Shown here: positions 25,468 through 33,893 of the stretch, in pieces
Layout of the letters: each line of letters begins with the position of its first letter
How positions within the stretch are numbered: the stretch's first letter is position 1
Origin: Merismopedia glauca CCAP 1448/3
GTDB taxonomy: Bacteria; Cyanobacteriota; Cyanobacteriia; Cyanobacteriales; CCAP-1448
DNA length: 47,231 nucleotides
Assembly (NCBI RefSeq): GCF_003003775.1
Contig: NZ_PVWJ01000024.1
Coordinates: forward strand, 1 to 47,231
Direction of reading: 5' to 3'
Program-made: the position numbers and the translations under genes
Notes under the pieces: model-generated
Databases searched by the model: none
Told to the model about the DNA's origin: nothing
What the model saw: the letters and a program-made list of their open reading frames with translations, nothing else

Positions 25468-25493
25468 GAGCAATTTTTAGCTAAAAATTGCTC
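25468..25493. repeat. 12-bp inverted repeat overlapping the rbp stop codon
   Basis: GAGCAATTTTTA (25468-25479), GC, TAAAAATTGCTC (25482-25493). The TAG stop of the RNA-binding protein gene lies inside (25481-25483). With its A/T-rich arms it may serve as a terminator for the convergent peroxiredoxin gene as well. Confidence 0.7.
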
Positions 25494-25777
25494 CTTCTTT
25501 CACCACTGTAGCGATCGCTTGCGCTTCTGGCATCCTCGCGGGGTCTAGCTTTGTTAACCTTAAGTTGACGACCCATCCATTGAGCGCCATCTAAGTCCGA
25601 AATGGCTGATTCTTCTTGAGCATCATCTTGCATTTCGATAAAGCCAAATCCTCGCATTTTGCCAGTTTCTCTGTCTATCGGTAAAACAACTCGTTTAACT
25701 TTGCCGTAGTCTTCAAAGACAGATTTTAAGTCATCTTCAGTAGCTTGGTAAGATAGGTTTCCGATGTAAATGGTCAT
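25481..25777 (-). CDS. RRM-type RNA-binding protein
   Basis: A 98-residue cyanobacterial Rbp with a single RNA-recognition motif: RNP2 IYIGNL (3-8) and RNP1 RGFGFIEM. A short basic tail (ARPREDARSASDRYSGERRS) replaces the glycine-rich tail of many Rbp proteins. Rbp proteins bind mRNA, are often cold-induced, and some anchor photosystem mRNAs at thylakoids. The ATG at 25777 gives the canonical MTIYIGNLSYQ start; a TTG three codons upstream is less likely. The 283-bp upstream region has no other gene and may include a long 5' leader. Confidence 0.93.
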   Translation of the reverse strand: MTIYIGNLSYQATEDDLKSVFEDYGKVKRVVLPIDRETGKMRGFGFIEMQDDAQEESAISDLDGAQWMGRQLKVNKARPREDARSASDRYSGERRSNF

Positions 25778-25952
25778 GTGAATCAACGAGACTGAACGAA
25801 ATAGTAAAGCCTAGTTCTTCAGACAGGATTTTAAGCCAACGAAATCCCATCTGCTGTACCAGTAGCAAATTTTTCTTTCCCAGGCACCAAATTGGGTAGC
25901 TCTATAAGTCTGAAACGCAACCGGCAATCAAAACGAACTGATAACTTTGCTT

Positions 25953-25970
25953 TTGATAATATCTTATCAA
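25953..25970. promoter_or_regulatory. Small inverted repeat in the rbp upstream region
   Basis: TTGATAA, TATC, TTATCAA, about 180 nt upstream of the rbp start. It could be an operator or leader hairpin. Nothing else in 25778-26060 is recognisable. Confidence 0.3.
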
Positions 25971-26060
25971 GTTCTGAACAGGCTGTAATCTAGCTTACAC
26001 TAAAGCTTTTTTGAGTCGCTAAAAGACAGATAATCCTGCCCTTTAGCCGCTAATTATAGA

Positions 26061-26276
26061 TTATTCAATGTCAATAGACTGAGGACCCGTGTTTTTCCCA
26101 TTACCACTACTATTATGGGATGAAGACACCTGTGTCACACCTTGTTTCTGCAACCAGCTATTAACTGGTTCATCCTCTAAACTCAGGCGAAATATACCAG
26201 AGAAAAATCCTCCGAAAAAAGCTAGTGGTTGTTGAGCAAGTTCTTGGACAATGGGATTGAGTTCTGTGAGAAACAC
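26061..26276 (-). CDS. Small conserved cyanobacterial protein of unknown function
   Basis: 71 residues starting at a GTG at 26276 with AGGAGA 8 nt upstream. The N-terminal half (VQELAQQPLAFFGGFFSGIFRL) is hydrophobic or amphipathic. It is followed by LEDEPVNSWLQKQG, a phrase I associate with small uncharacterised proteins in many cyanobacteria, and a Ser/Asn/Gly-rich tail. The amphipathic part could bind a membrane surface. There is no operon partner; it is divergent from the TauE/SafE gene. Confidence 0.7.
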   Translation of the reverse strand: MFLTELNPIVQELAQQPLAFFGGFFSGIFRLSLEDEPVNSWLQKQGVTQVSSSHNSSGNGKNTGPQSIDIE

Positions 26277-26427
26277 GATGTTACTCTCCTGAGTATGAGG
26301 TTAGATCCACATTTTATTTAGAATCCTAACTTGTCGGCTACTGGGTTGACTATGTTTAATTTATCTAGTGCTGGTGGCGATCGCACTCTATCAAACTCTA
26401 AACCACTCAAGTAATTATCAGTTAATC

Positions 26428-27210
26428 ATGACAACCAATATCTGGTTACTAATCTCCAGTGGATTTATTTCGGGGATCTTAGCAGGTTTACTAGGCATTG
26501 GAGGCGGAACTGTCATTGTTCCTTTGTTAGTGGCTTTAGGTGTCTCTCCGCTTCAGTCTGTAGCTACTAGTAGTTTAACAATTTTGATTACTTCAATTTC
26601 TGGAACAATTCAAAATTGGCGGTTGGGTTATTTAGATATAAAACGTGTAATTTCTTTAGGATTACCAGCCATAATTACAGCCCAATTAGGTGTCTTATTA
26701 GCTAATTTATTACCATCTTACTTCGTTCTTTTAGGATTTGGAATTCTCTTAATTACTAATATTTATCTACTTAATTTGCGTCGTCAACTAATTTCCTCAG
26801 AAAGTTACGGCAATAAGAAGACTATTTCTCCTAGTATTGCCAGATTAATTACTGGTAGTATCGGCGGAATCTTAGCTGGATTATTTGGGGTTGGTGGTGG
26901 TGTAGTTATGGTTCCACTCCAGCTATTACTATTAGGAGAAAATATTAAATTGGCGATTCAAACTAGTTTAGGAGTAGTAGTTATTACCGCTATTTCTGCT
27001 CTTTTAGGTCATGCTTTAAGCGGTAATGTTGTAGTAAATGTAGGATTAATTTTAGGAGTGGGAGGACTTTTAGGAACGCAAGTTGGAACTAGATTATTAC
27101 CTAAAATTCCAGACGATCAGATAGTTTTAATCTTCCGAGGATTTTTGATGGTTTTATCAGTTTATATATTTTTTCAGGCTTGGCAAAGCTATCAAAACTA
27201 TAAAATATAA
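26428..27210 (+). CDS. TauE/SafE family anion exporter
   Basis: A 260-residue membrane protein with about eight helices and the internal duplication of this family: GLLGIGGGTVIVPLLVALG near the N terminus and GLFGVGGGVVMVPLQLLL in the middle. Members export sulfite, sulfoacetate or other small organic anions; the substrate here is unknown. The frame opens at a GTG at 26368, but the ATG at 26428 (MTTNIWLL) gives a normal N terminus just before the first helix. It is a single gene. Confidence 0.88.
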   Translation: MTTNIWLLISSGFISGILAGLLGIGGGTVIVPLLVALGVSPLQSVATSSLTILITSISGTIQNWRLGYLDIKRVISLGLPAIITAQLGVLLANLLPSYFVLLGFGILLITNIYLLNLRRQLISSESYGNKKTISPSIARLITGSIGGILAGLFGVGGGVVMVPLQLLLLGENIKLAIQTSLGVVVITAISALLGHALSGNVVVNVGLILGVGGLLGTQVGTRLLPKIPDDQIVLIFRGFLMVLSVYIFFQAWQSYQNYKI

Positions 27211-27236
27211 ACACTAGTTTTGTACCGATTGGGTTA

Positions 27237-27383
27237 TACCAATTCACTAAATACTTGCTACATATTAATCCTCTGTAGGGGCGCAATGCATTGCGGAGGT
27301 CGCGGTTTTGTCGTCGCACGGCAAAATTTCAGCGACCGTCCCCTGCCAGGATTTGTCGCATTTTCAAGGTGAATTGGTATTAT
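27237..27383. repeat. Inverted-repeat element with ATACCAATTCAC ends
   Basis: ATACCAATTCAC near 27237 and GTGAATTGGTAT near 27372 form 12-bp terminal inverted repeats about 147 bp apart. The interior has an imperfect hairpin (GGTCGCGGTTTTG ... CAAAATTTCAGCGACC, 27298-27339). It has no ORF and occupies most of the spacer between the TauE/SafE gene and the FkbM gene. Confidence 0.65.
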
Positions 27384-27434
27384 GTCAAAAACAGGCGATC
27401 GCACTGCCCTAAATTACATTATTGGACAAATTAA

Positions 27435-28268
27435 TCAGGCTTCGAGAGCAAAATATACCAATGATTCATCATTCCCGACATTGTAGCTATTTATTTCTCC
27501 CGATTTAATTGAATAAGCACTGTATCCGAACTGTTGCAAGTAAGAACATATTTCTTGGGGAGATGTTCCAGCTTTGCGGAGATTAAGAGCGTTTATTTCC
27601 ACAAATAGGCTTTTTACTTGTTTATTAGATAACATCTGCTGCATACCCTTCAAAACACTCAGTTCATATCCCTCAACATCAATTTTAATTAAGTCAATTG
27701 TGTCAATTTTTTGCTCTTGACAGAAGTAATCTATGCTGACAGCACTGACATCTTCATAATTAGGAGACTCCTCGATCACAGAGGATAATCCAGTGTTCTG
27801 CATGGAAGAAAAATAGATGCGTTCAACTCCATTAGTATCAGACACAATAGATTTGATGGCAGTAATATTATTAACTTGATTAAGAGCAATATTTCTGGTC
27901 AGGGTATTGAATTGATAAGACATCGGCTCGAAGGAATATACGCAACCATTAATGACCCTGGCAAATTGTATGGTATAATAACCGATATTTGCACCAATAT
28001 CGAAAATAGTTTGGCATCCTTTGGCCCTATTTATCATAAATAACTCATAGCTAGTTTCGACTTGATAATTTCCATAAATAAACACATTCCAAGGAATCCA
28101 ATCGTCGAGGTTACATATGAGTTTTCCGCCACCAGGATTTCTCATCTCAACCACAGACTCAAGATTTTTCCCTCTAACTAATGGAGCTATAATCTTTCTG
28201 GCTAAAAACCCTTTTCCTTTCACTGAAGGAAGTAATCTATATATTTTGCCAACACTATCTATAAGCAT
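27435..28268 (-). CDS. FkbM family SAM-dependent methyltransferase
   Basis: A 277-residue O-methyltransferase-like protein. SAM motif I is TIFDIGANIGYYTIQFA, and the FkbM core IDLIKIDVEGYELSVLKG is followed by SLFVEINALNLRKAG. About 95 residues precede motif I. FkbM enzymes methylate sugars of polysaccharides, glycolipids or polyketides; the target here is unknown. No glycosyltransferases or natural-product genes are adjacent, so context does not help. Confidence 0.9.
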   Translation of the reverse strand: MLIDSVGKIYRLLPSVKGKGFLARKIIAPLVRGKNLESVVEMRNPGGGKLICNLDDWIPWNVFIYGNYQVETSYELFMINRAKGCQTIFDIGANIGYYTIQFARVINGCVYSFEPMSYQFNTLTRNIALNQVNNITAIKSIVSDTNGVERIYFSSMQNTGLSSVIEESPNYEDVSAVSIDYFCQEQKIDTIDLIKIDVEGYELSVLKGMQQMLSNKQVKSLFVEINALNLRKAGTSPQEICSYLQQFGYSAYSIKSGEINSYNVGNDESLVYFALEA

Positions 28269-28358
28269 TTATCATAATCCCTATTTTTGATGATTAGCTA
28301 TCACAAATTGAAGCACATCAAATTCGATCTGAAGAGGGCAGGTTTTGTTTGAGATCAA

Positions 28359-28544
28359 TAGACCTCTTGCAAAACTTAAGACGTATCGATTGGAGTAAAG
28401 AGTAAAGAGTAACGAGTAATAAAATTAGTTCCCATCTTTTAGAAATTAAACCGTTGCTTAACGACTTTTATCCAGTTTTATGCAGTTAATTAGCGAAAAA
28501 TGAGGGCGAAATCTCTTCAATTTCTGACTTATGCAAGAGGTCTA
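28359..28544. repeat. MITE-like element, family A, copy 2
   Basis: Exact 13-bp terminal inverted repeats: TAGACCTCTTGCA (28359-28371) and TGCAAGAGGTCTA (28532-28544). The interior carries a GAGTAAA heptamer run (28393-28420) and no ORF. It accounts for about half of the 382-bp space between the FkbM gene and the NB-ARC/WD40 gene; nothing else is recognisable there. Confidence 0.82.
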
Positions 28545-28650
28545 ATCTGTCAGAGAGAAAATCAATCTGCTAAACCCGCACGGTTACTAAAAGTCTGCCG
28601 TGCAACGCCAGACTCGCAACCTCCCCTACATTACCTATTACCTCTATCTC

Positions 28651-31600
28651 CTAATGTGCGATCGCCCCTAGACTCTTGAGCGCCTCTAATTGTGCCTCAG
28701 TTAAACCCTTTGCGCCATAAAGATTTAAGCCTTCGTACAAGCGTTGGGGTTGAATTTTGTGCAGGCATTGACCAGATTTTACCTCCCATAGCCTTAAAGT
28801 ACCATCTTGAGCGCCACTGGCGATGTATTTACTATCAAGACTAAAGGCTACTGACCAAATCCAACCTTTATGCCCTAATAGCTCATGTTTCCAACACTTA
28901 TCTGGAAAATTCCACAGCCTAACTCGATGATCGTCGCTCCCTATAGCCAAAGTCTGACCGTCAGGACTAATCGCCACTGACCAGAGCATATTGGCTGCTA
29001 CTGTCAGGGATTCAATACAAGTATATGTGGTCAAATCCCAGATTTTACAGCAGCCATCGCCGCCACTTGAAACTAATAAAGGTTGCTGGGGATGGAAAGC
29101 GACAGATAATACCCCATTTATATGACCTTTTAAAGTGGCAATACACTCTCCATCAGAGATTTGCCAGATTTTGATAGTGCGATCGCCACTACCACTAGCT
29201 ACATATTTTCCATCAGGACTAAAAGCTACTGTCCAAACTCGACTTTTGTGTTCAGATAAGGTGTAAAGACATTTTCTGGTCTTTAAGTGCCAAATTTTGA
29301 CGGTAGAATCGCCGCTACCACTAGCGATATATTCACCCGATGGACTAAAAGCTACAGTCCAAACCCGACTTTTATGACCTTCTAAACTAGCAAAACTCTT
29401 ACCAGAAGTCAGATTCCAAAGCTGGATCGTCCCGTCTTCACTGCAACTGATTAAAGTGTTATCTAAGGGATGGGCGGCGATCGACCAAACTTGGCGCTGA
29501 TGCCCTAGTAGAGTATGTTTTAAAGTTCCATCTAAGGGGTTCCAGACGCGAATCTTGCCATCTTCGTGGGCACTGATGAGTTCTGATGTGGTTCGACTGA
29601 AAGCCACCTCACAGACCCAATTACTATAACTCTGGAAGGTAGTCAAACCCTGACCCCGATTTACATCCCAGATCCGGATGGCTCGGTCATCGCTAGCACT
29701 GACAATGTAATTGCCATCGGGACTGTATTTAACGCACCAAATTCGCCCAGAATATCCCTGAAAACTCTGTTGATGCTGACCTGTTTCCAAATCCCAGATA
29801 TCTAGTTGATAGCTATCACCACCACTAACTAGATAGCGATCGCCAAAACTGACATCTAAAGACCAAATTCGTGCCGGAATTTGTTGCCAAGATTGTACTG
29901 GTGCTGTTTGACCAGATTGCCACAATTCTATGATGCCGCGATCGCCACCACTCAAAATAGTATTGTTACTAGCTCGATAAGCAACTGACCAGATCCACCC
30001 TTGCTCTGAAGTCCAACTTTCTAGAAGAGTTCCAGAATCAAGATCCCACAGCCGAATCGTCCGATCTTCTCCCCCAGTAATGATTTGTGCCTCATCATCT
30101 CCGATTGCGAGTGCGGTGACATTTCCCTGATGTCCGCTTAAGGTTTGGAGACACTCTCCCGAAACCAAATCCCAGATCTTCAAAGTCCCATCGCCGCTAG
30201 CACTGACAATGCGATTCCCACAGCCAGCTACTCGCCAAACGCGATCGCTATGACCAGTAAGCACCTGAATGCATTCTCCTGTAGCTACCTCCCAAACCCG
30301 CACTGTCCGATCTTCGCTAGCGCTAATCAAATACTCTCCATCTGAAGTCCAAACCACATCCCAGACCCAGCTAGAATGCCCTGGAAACAGTCTTAATTGC
30401 CGATTTTGTTCCAGATCCCAAATCCGTAAATGACCATCTTCATGACCCGTTACGACCAATTCACCTGTAGGACTAAAAGCTGTACTCAGCACCCCTCCAA
30501 AGGCATCGGCGAAAATCACCCGCGATAAATCGCAATGAGCTAAATTAACGTTATGTAATGGCACCGATTGGACGTTTAAATCCCACAGAGGTAAGTAAGA
30601 TAGGTCATAGTCTGCTAGAGATTGTCCGCCTTCAATCAATAAATTGAGAATATTGCTCACAGCATAGCTATTTGGAGAAGCACCTTCATAGACTCGGAGA
30701 TGCTCAAGCAAGGTTTTTAGATGAGTTTCTTGACCCTCAACTGAGAGAAAATGGGATTGTAACCCTTCTAAAATGGGCTGAAGGATGAATTGCTGCTGTG
30801 CTTGACGGATATAGTCTTTACTGTGACCTTTGAGGAGGGGACACTGATGTAATAAGGAAATCCGACTCAGGGTAATTTCAGTTTTGACCTGTTCAATTAG
30901 CTTCAAGGTGGTGTACTCTAACACCGCAGGTTGTAGGTAAAAAGTCGGTGTCGAAGAGCGGGTTTTTTTCTCTACGAGCGATCGCCTACTCAAAGCATTC
31001 ATTGTCTCTACTAAATGCCGTTTAACGCTTGGATCTAGTAAATCTTGCTGTAAACCATTTAAAGAGGCTTCATCTCGACAAATAGCTAGGTGAAATAGAA
31101 CTAATTGCTCGGCTGGACTCAGACGGCTGCATTGTTCTGATAAAAATGTCAATAAACTATCAAATAAAATCTGTCCTTGACTAAAAAAGTCAGCCAAATT
31201 ACCAGCAAAGAAATCTAGGATAGTCGTGGCAATGATTTGCAGAGCTAGGGGATTACCGCCATATTGAGCGATTAAGTGTTCCCAATCTGCTCTATCTCCC
31301 TGAAAATCTCCTTTAGCAGCTAACAAAGCTTGCGTATCTTCCAGATTTAGTCCCTCTAGCCGCCAAGAACGAACTAAACGCTGAGGTCCTTCTAGGGGAA
31401 TCCATTCTTTCAGTTTTTCGCGACTAATCACCAACCAGCAACTCTGATGGCGGGTAGCTCCAATTTGCTGAAATAAATCCGCCCAATCTTCATATCCTGG
31501 TCGATATTCCCCAGCCGCACTACCTGATGCTAGCAGCATTTCGGTATGATCTAGGATAATTAAACAACGGGACGATCGCAGGTATTCTAGCAAAGACTCC

Positions 31601-32232
31601 ATCAGAGCATCTGTAGAGTATTCTCCCTCAAGATTCCCGCTCAAAACCCCTAACCGCTTCAATAACTCCTTCAAAAAGGCATTTAAAGGGGGAACCCGTT
31701 TGAGCGATCGCCAAATCAAAACCTCAAAATCCGACTCTACTTTTTCAGCTAATCGAGTTGAGAGCATAGTTTTACCTATTCCTCCCATCCCCAACATAGC
31801 CACCAAACGGCATTTATCTGTCGTTAGCCACTGTGATAATTCCTCTAACTCTCTTTCTCTACCGACAAAGGTAGAAGTATCAACAGCATCTCCCCAATCT
31901 TGAATTTTCTTTGGGGTACTAACTTGAGTAATTAGATTGACTGGTGCTGATTCAGTTAACCCAGGTGTAGTAATGATTTGTCGATCCGCGCATCGACGCA
32001 ACACCGCCTGAAAGTTAGATTTAGTAACCTTTTCTCCCAAAGATTGAGAGAGTTGCTTCCATGTTTTTGCCCCTAAATCTTTGATATAATTGGCATCATA
32101 GCCCAATTCTTCGGCAATATCTGGATATTTTTGTCCTTGCCAGGTACGGCGAAAAATTTGCTCTTGTAAGTCATTCAATGTGTCTGGGTGCAAGATTGAA
32201 TCTACGACTTTGAGAGCATCTTCAAGATCCAT
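28651..32232 (-). CDS. HTH/NB-ARC/WD40 STAND ATPase (1193 residues)
   Basis: A large signal-transduction NTPase. Residues 1-85 form a helical module resembling the N-terminal HTH-like domain of vWA-MoxR-associated cyanobacterial proteins (family call from memory). The NB-ARC ATPase spans about 120-440: P-loop GMGGIGKT (148-155), Walker B RCLIILDHTE (222-231), arginine-sensor segment CWLVISREK and GLPL-type YGGNPLALQI. A helical region and a pentapeptide-like bridge (PLHNVNLAHCDLSRV) lead to 14 WD40 repeats (about 575-1160), enough for two seven-bladed propellers. The C-terminal tail (GLTEAQLEALKSLGAIAH) is typical of this architecture. No catalytic effector domain is fused. A conflict or regulatory sensor is the likely role, by family. 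Confidence 0.93.
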   Translation of the reverse strand: MDLEDALKVVDSILHPDTLNDLQEQIFRRTWQGQKYPDIAEELGYDANYIKDLGAKTWKQLSQSLGEKVTKSNFQAVLRRCADRQIITTPGLTESAPVNLITQVSTPKKIQDWGDAVDTSTFVGRERELEELSQWLTTDKCRLVAMLGMGGIGKTMLSTRLAEKVESDFEVLIWRSLKRVPPLNAFLKELLKRLGVLSGNLEGEYSTDALMESLLEYLRSSRCLIILDHTEMLLASGSAAGEYRPGYEDWADLFQQIGATRHQSCWLVISREKLKEWIPLEGPQRLVRSWRLEGLNLEDTQALLAAKGDFQGDRADWEHLIAQYGGNPLALQIIATTILDFFAGNLADFFSQGQILFDSLLTFLSEQCSRLSPAEQLVLFHLAICRDEASLNGLQQDLLDPSVKRHLVETMNALSRRSLVEKKTRSSTPTFYLQPAVLEYTTLKLIEQVKTEITLSRISLLHQCPLLKGHSKDYIRQAQQQFILQPILEGLQSHFLSVEGQETHLKTLLEHLRVYEGASPNSYAVSNILNLLIEGGQSLADYDLSYLPLWDLNVQSVPLHNVNLAHCDLSRVIFADAFGGVLSTAFSPTGELVVTGHEDGHLRIWDLEQNRQLRLFPGHSSWVWDVVWTSDGEYLISASEDRTVRVWEVATGECIQVLTGHSDRVWRVAGCGNRIVSASGDGTLKIWDLVSGECLQTLSGHQGNVTALAIGDDEAQIITGGEDRTIRLWDLDSGTLLESWTSEQGWIWSVAYRASNNTILSGGDRGIIELWQSGQTAPVQSWQQIPARIWSLDVSFGDRYLVSGGDSYQLDIWDLETGQHQQSFQGYSGRIWCVKYSPDGNYIVSASDDRAIRIWDVNRGQGLTTFQSYSNWVCEVAFSRTTSELISAHEDGKIRVWNPLDGTLKHTLLGHQRQVWSIAAHPLDNTLISCSEDGTIQLWNLTSGKSFASLEGHKSRVWTVAFSPSGEYIASGSGDSTVKIWHLKTRKCLYTLSEHKSRVWTVAFSPDGKYVASGSGDRTIKIWQISDGECIATLKGHINGVLSVAFHPQQPLLVSSGGDGCCKIWDLTTYTCIESLTVAANMLWSVAISPDGQTLAIGSDDHRVRLWNFPDKCWKHELLGHKGWIWSVAFSLDSKYIASGAQDGTLRLWEVKSGQCLHKIQPQRLYEGLNLYGAKGLTEAQLEALKSLGAIAH

Positions 32233-32386
32233 AGTTTTATGCAGTCAACTTGTGCGTGAGATTCTCTATCCGGCTGGAAAGATAGTGGTTTATCGATCCA
32301 GAAGGCTACGATTTTCAGTATGACATTAATGCTGAAGGAGAAAATGAACTGGCTTTGCTAGCTATAACTAACTGGAAACCATTTTA

Positions 32387-32527
32387 GGTGTTGCTGAATC
32401 AAGGTATGAACTAGTGCATGAAGTCAGAAGTCAGAAGTCAGAAGTCAAAATAGTGAGAGATCAAGGCGAAAGAAAACCCAATCAACAATCAACAATCAAT
32501 AATTCATACTTCAAATCAGCAATGCCC
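32387..32527. repeat. Dispersed element, family B, copy 3 (both ends present)
   Basis: A 141-bp element. The left end GGTGTTGCTGAATCAAGGTA (TGAACTAG follows) and the right end ATTCATACTTCAAATCAGCA (ATGCCC follows) are imperfect terminal inverted repeats. The interior has CAGAAGT heptamers (32421-32446), GAGAGATCAAGGCGAAAGAA and AATCAAC heptamers. It lies between the Uma2 gene and the NB-ARC gene. Confidence 0.78.
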
Positions 32528-32531
32528 TATT

Positions 32532-33119
32532 TTATTCCTCACTTTCAGCAAAATTTACTTGCTCGTAAAGTTCCCTCAAAGGGATTTGAAATTCTACGGA
32601 ACTTAAAGATAATATGGCTGATTCTGATGTCAATTCGGTAAATAGCCATTTATCCTCAGCAGTTTTAACATACTGCATCACATGATGTTGCTTTTGATCG
32701 ATTAAGATATACTCCCGAAATTCAGGAATTGACCTATAGTAGAGAAATTTATCTCCTTGGTCGTAATTTTGAGTAGATTTCGATAATACTTCGGCGATTA
32801 ATGATGGATTGGTGATGGTAGTTGTATTGCTTCCCGTATAGATTGGTTCTCCCTGAATTACCATGACATCAGGATAGGTGTACTGGCGATAGCGAGGTAT
32901 CCACAACCGCACATCACCAATATATACCCGATAATTCTGTCCTTTCAGCCCAAATTTTAGGTTGGCATAAAAGTTACCAGCAATTTGATTGTGATTAGTC
33001 GTTCTACCAGTCATTGGGATAATTTCTCCATCGTGGTATTCACTTTTGGATTCTGCTTTTTCCTCAAGTTTTAAATACTCTTCAGGGGTGTATAAATGTT
33101 TGAGTGTTTGTACTTGCAT
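32532..33119 (-). CDS. Uma2 family endonuclease (PD-(D/E)XK fold)
   Basis: A 195-residue protein of a nuclease-like family greatly expanded in cyanobacteria. Characteristic parts are LYTPEEYLKLEEKAESKSEYHDGEII, the catalytic-type YPDVMVIQGEP, LIAEVLSKST and DKFLYYRSIPEFREYILID. PDVMV...EVLS is the PD-(D/E)XK-like core. Activity and biological role are largely unproven for the family. It lies about 300 bp upstream of the NB-ARC/WD40 gene on the same strand, separated by a family B repeat, so an operon is unlikely. Confidence 0.9.
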   Translation of the reverse strand: MQVQTLKHLYTPEEYLKLEEKAESKSEYHDGEIIPMTGRTTNHNQIAGNFYANLKFGLKGQNYRVYIGDVRLWIPRYRQYTYPDVMVIQGEPIYTGSNTTTITNPSLIAEVLSKSTQNYDQGDKFLYYRSIPEFREYILIDQKQHHVMQYVKTAEDKWLFTELTSESAILSLSSVEFQIPLRELYEQVNFAESEE

Positions 33120-33435
33120 AAAAAATGTAGTTTATAGTTCTACTGGTAATATTTTAGAGGCTGAAACATCGTTGAAGGCGATGAGCGATCGCACAGCTAA
33201 AGTCATTTAAATTGAAAATAGGAAATTTAATGGCTTGAAAACCCAATTTATTGATGTTTTTGCGGTTCAATATCGTGTTTTTTGGCCTAACTACCGCTAT
33301 AGGTCTAACGCGAGACAAATTAACACAAACCTCAAAAGTCTTTATTAACTGCCTAAAGTTGAGTATGTGGAAGGCTGTGCTTAAACAGCAGTTTCTATCT
33401 ATGTGAGAAGGTGGATTGGAACCTCTATTATCCGA
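33120..33435. other. 316-bp intergenic region without a convincing gene
   Basis: Lies between the Uma2 start and the DUF1818 stop. It has one GCGATCGC site and AT-rich stretches. A 50-codon plus-strand ORF (33254-33406) has no recognisable motif and no ribosome binding site, so it is not called. Confidence 0.5.
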
Positions 33436-33807
33436 TTACCTCAAAAAAACCTGTAAACTTTGAACTGCTTGCCATAAATCTGGAACTACCGATTCTGACC
33501 AATAGGCTTCACTACGACGACCGCTATGAAGAATGAGTCGTAAGGTATAAGCATGAGGATACCCTGCAACTTCCATCCACAACAAGTTGGTTTCAGCCTC
33601 ACAGGTAATTTTTTCTTGATCCATTAACTCATGAGCGATCGCTTCCATACTTGTTGATAACTGGGATAATAACTGACAAAAATCCTCTAATTCCGCCTGA
33701 GTCAGTTCTATTGCCCAATCATCAGAACCTACCAATCCCGTAAATTCACCAGCTTCAGGATTCCACCCAATCCGCCAACCCAAACCACTTTTAACCACTC
33801 GTTCCAT
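33436..33807 (-). CDS. DUF1818 family protein
   Basis: A 123-residue protein of a family found in cyanobacteria and plastid-bearing eukaryotes. Recognised from GWRIGWNPEAGEFTGLVGSD, DDWAIELTQAELEDF, ITCEAETNLLWMEVAGYPHA and GRRSEAYW. No membrane or signal segment; function unknown. It has a good start: AGGT lies 6-9 nt before the ATG. The upstream neighbour on the same strand is a TPR protein, with an AGTCAGA repeat array between. Confidence 0.88.
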   Translation of the reverse strand: MERVVKSGLGWRIGWNPEAGEFTGLVGSDDWAIELTQAELEDFCQLLSQLSTSMEAIAHELMDQEKITCEAETNLLWMEVAGYPHAYTLRLILHSGRRSEAYWSESVVPDLWQAVQSLQVFLR

Positions 33808-33832
33808 TTTTACCTGACAAGGTGAGATATAG

Positions 33833-33868
33833 CAGAAGTCAGAAGTCAGGAGTCAGGAGTCAGGAGTT
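33833..33868. repeat. Heptamer tandem repeat CAGAAGT / CAGGAGT x5
   Basis: Two CAGAAGT units grade into CAGGAGT units between the DUF1818 and TPR genes. The first 20 bases match the array after the GNAT gene at 8172. Confidence 0.85.
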
Positions 33869-33893
33869 CAACATTCCCCTCAGCCCCTCAGCC

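Noticed and set aside
32414-32641. 75-codon plus-strand ORF across the family B element
   Set aside because: Its first part is translated heptamer repeat and its end is antisense to the Uma2 gene.
33254-33406. 50-codon plus-strand ORF in the Uma2-DUF1818 spacer
   Set aside because: No ribosome binding site, no motif and no family recognised; consistent with chance in AT-rich DNA.
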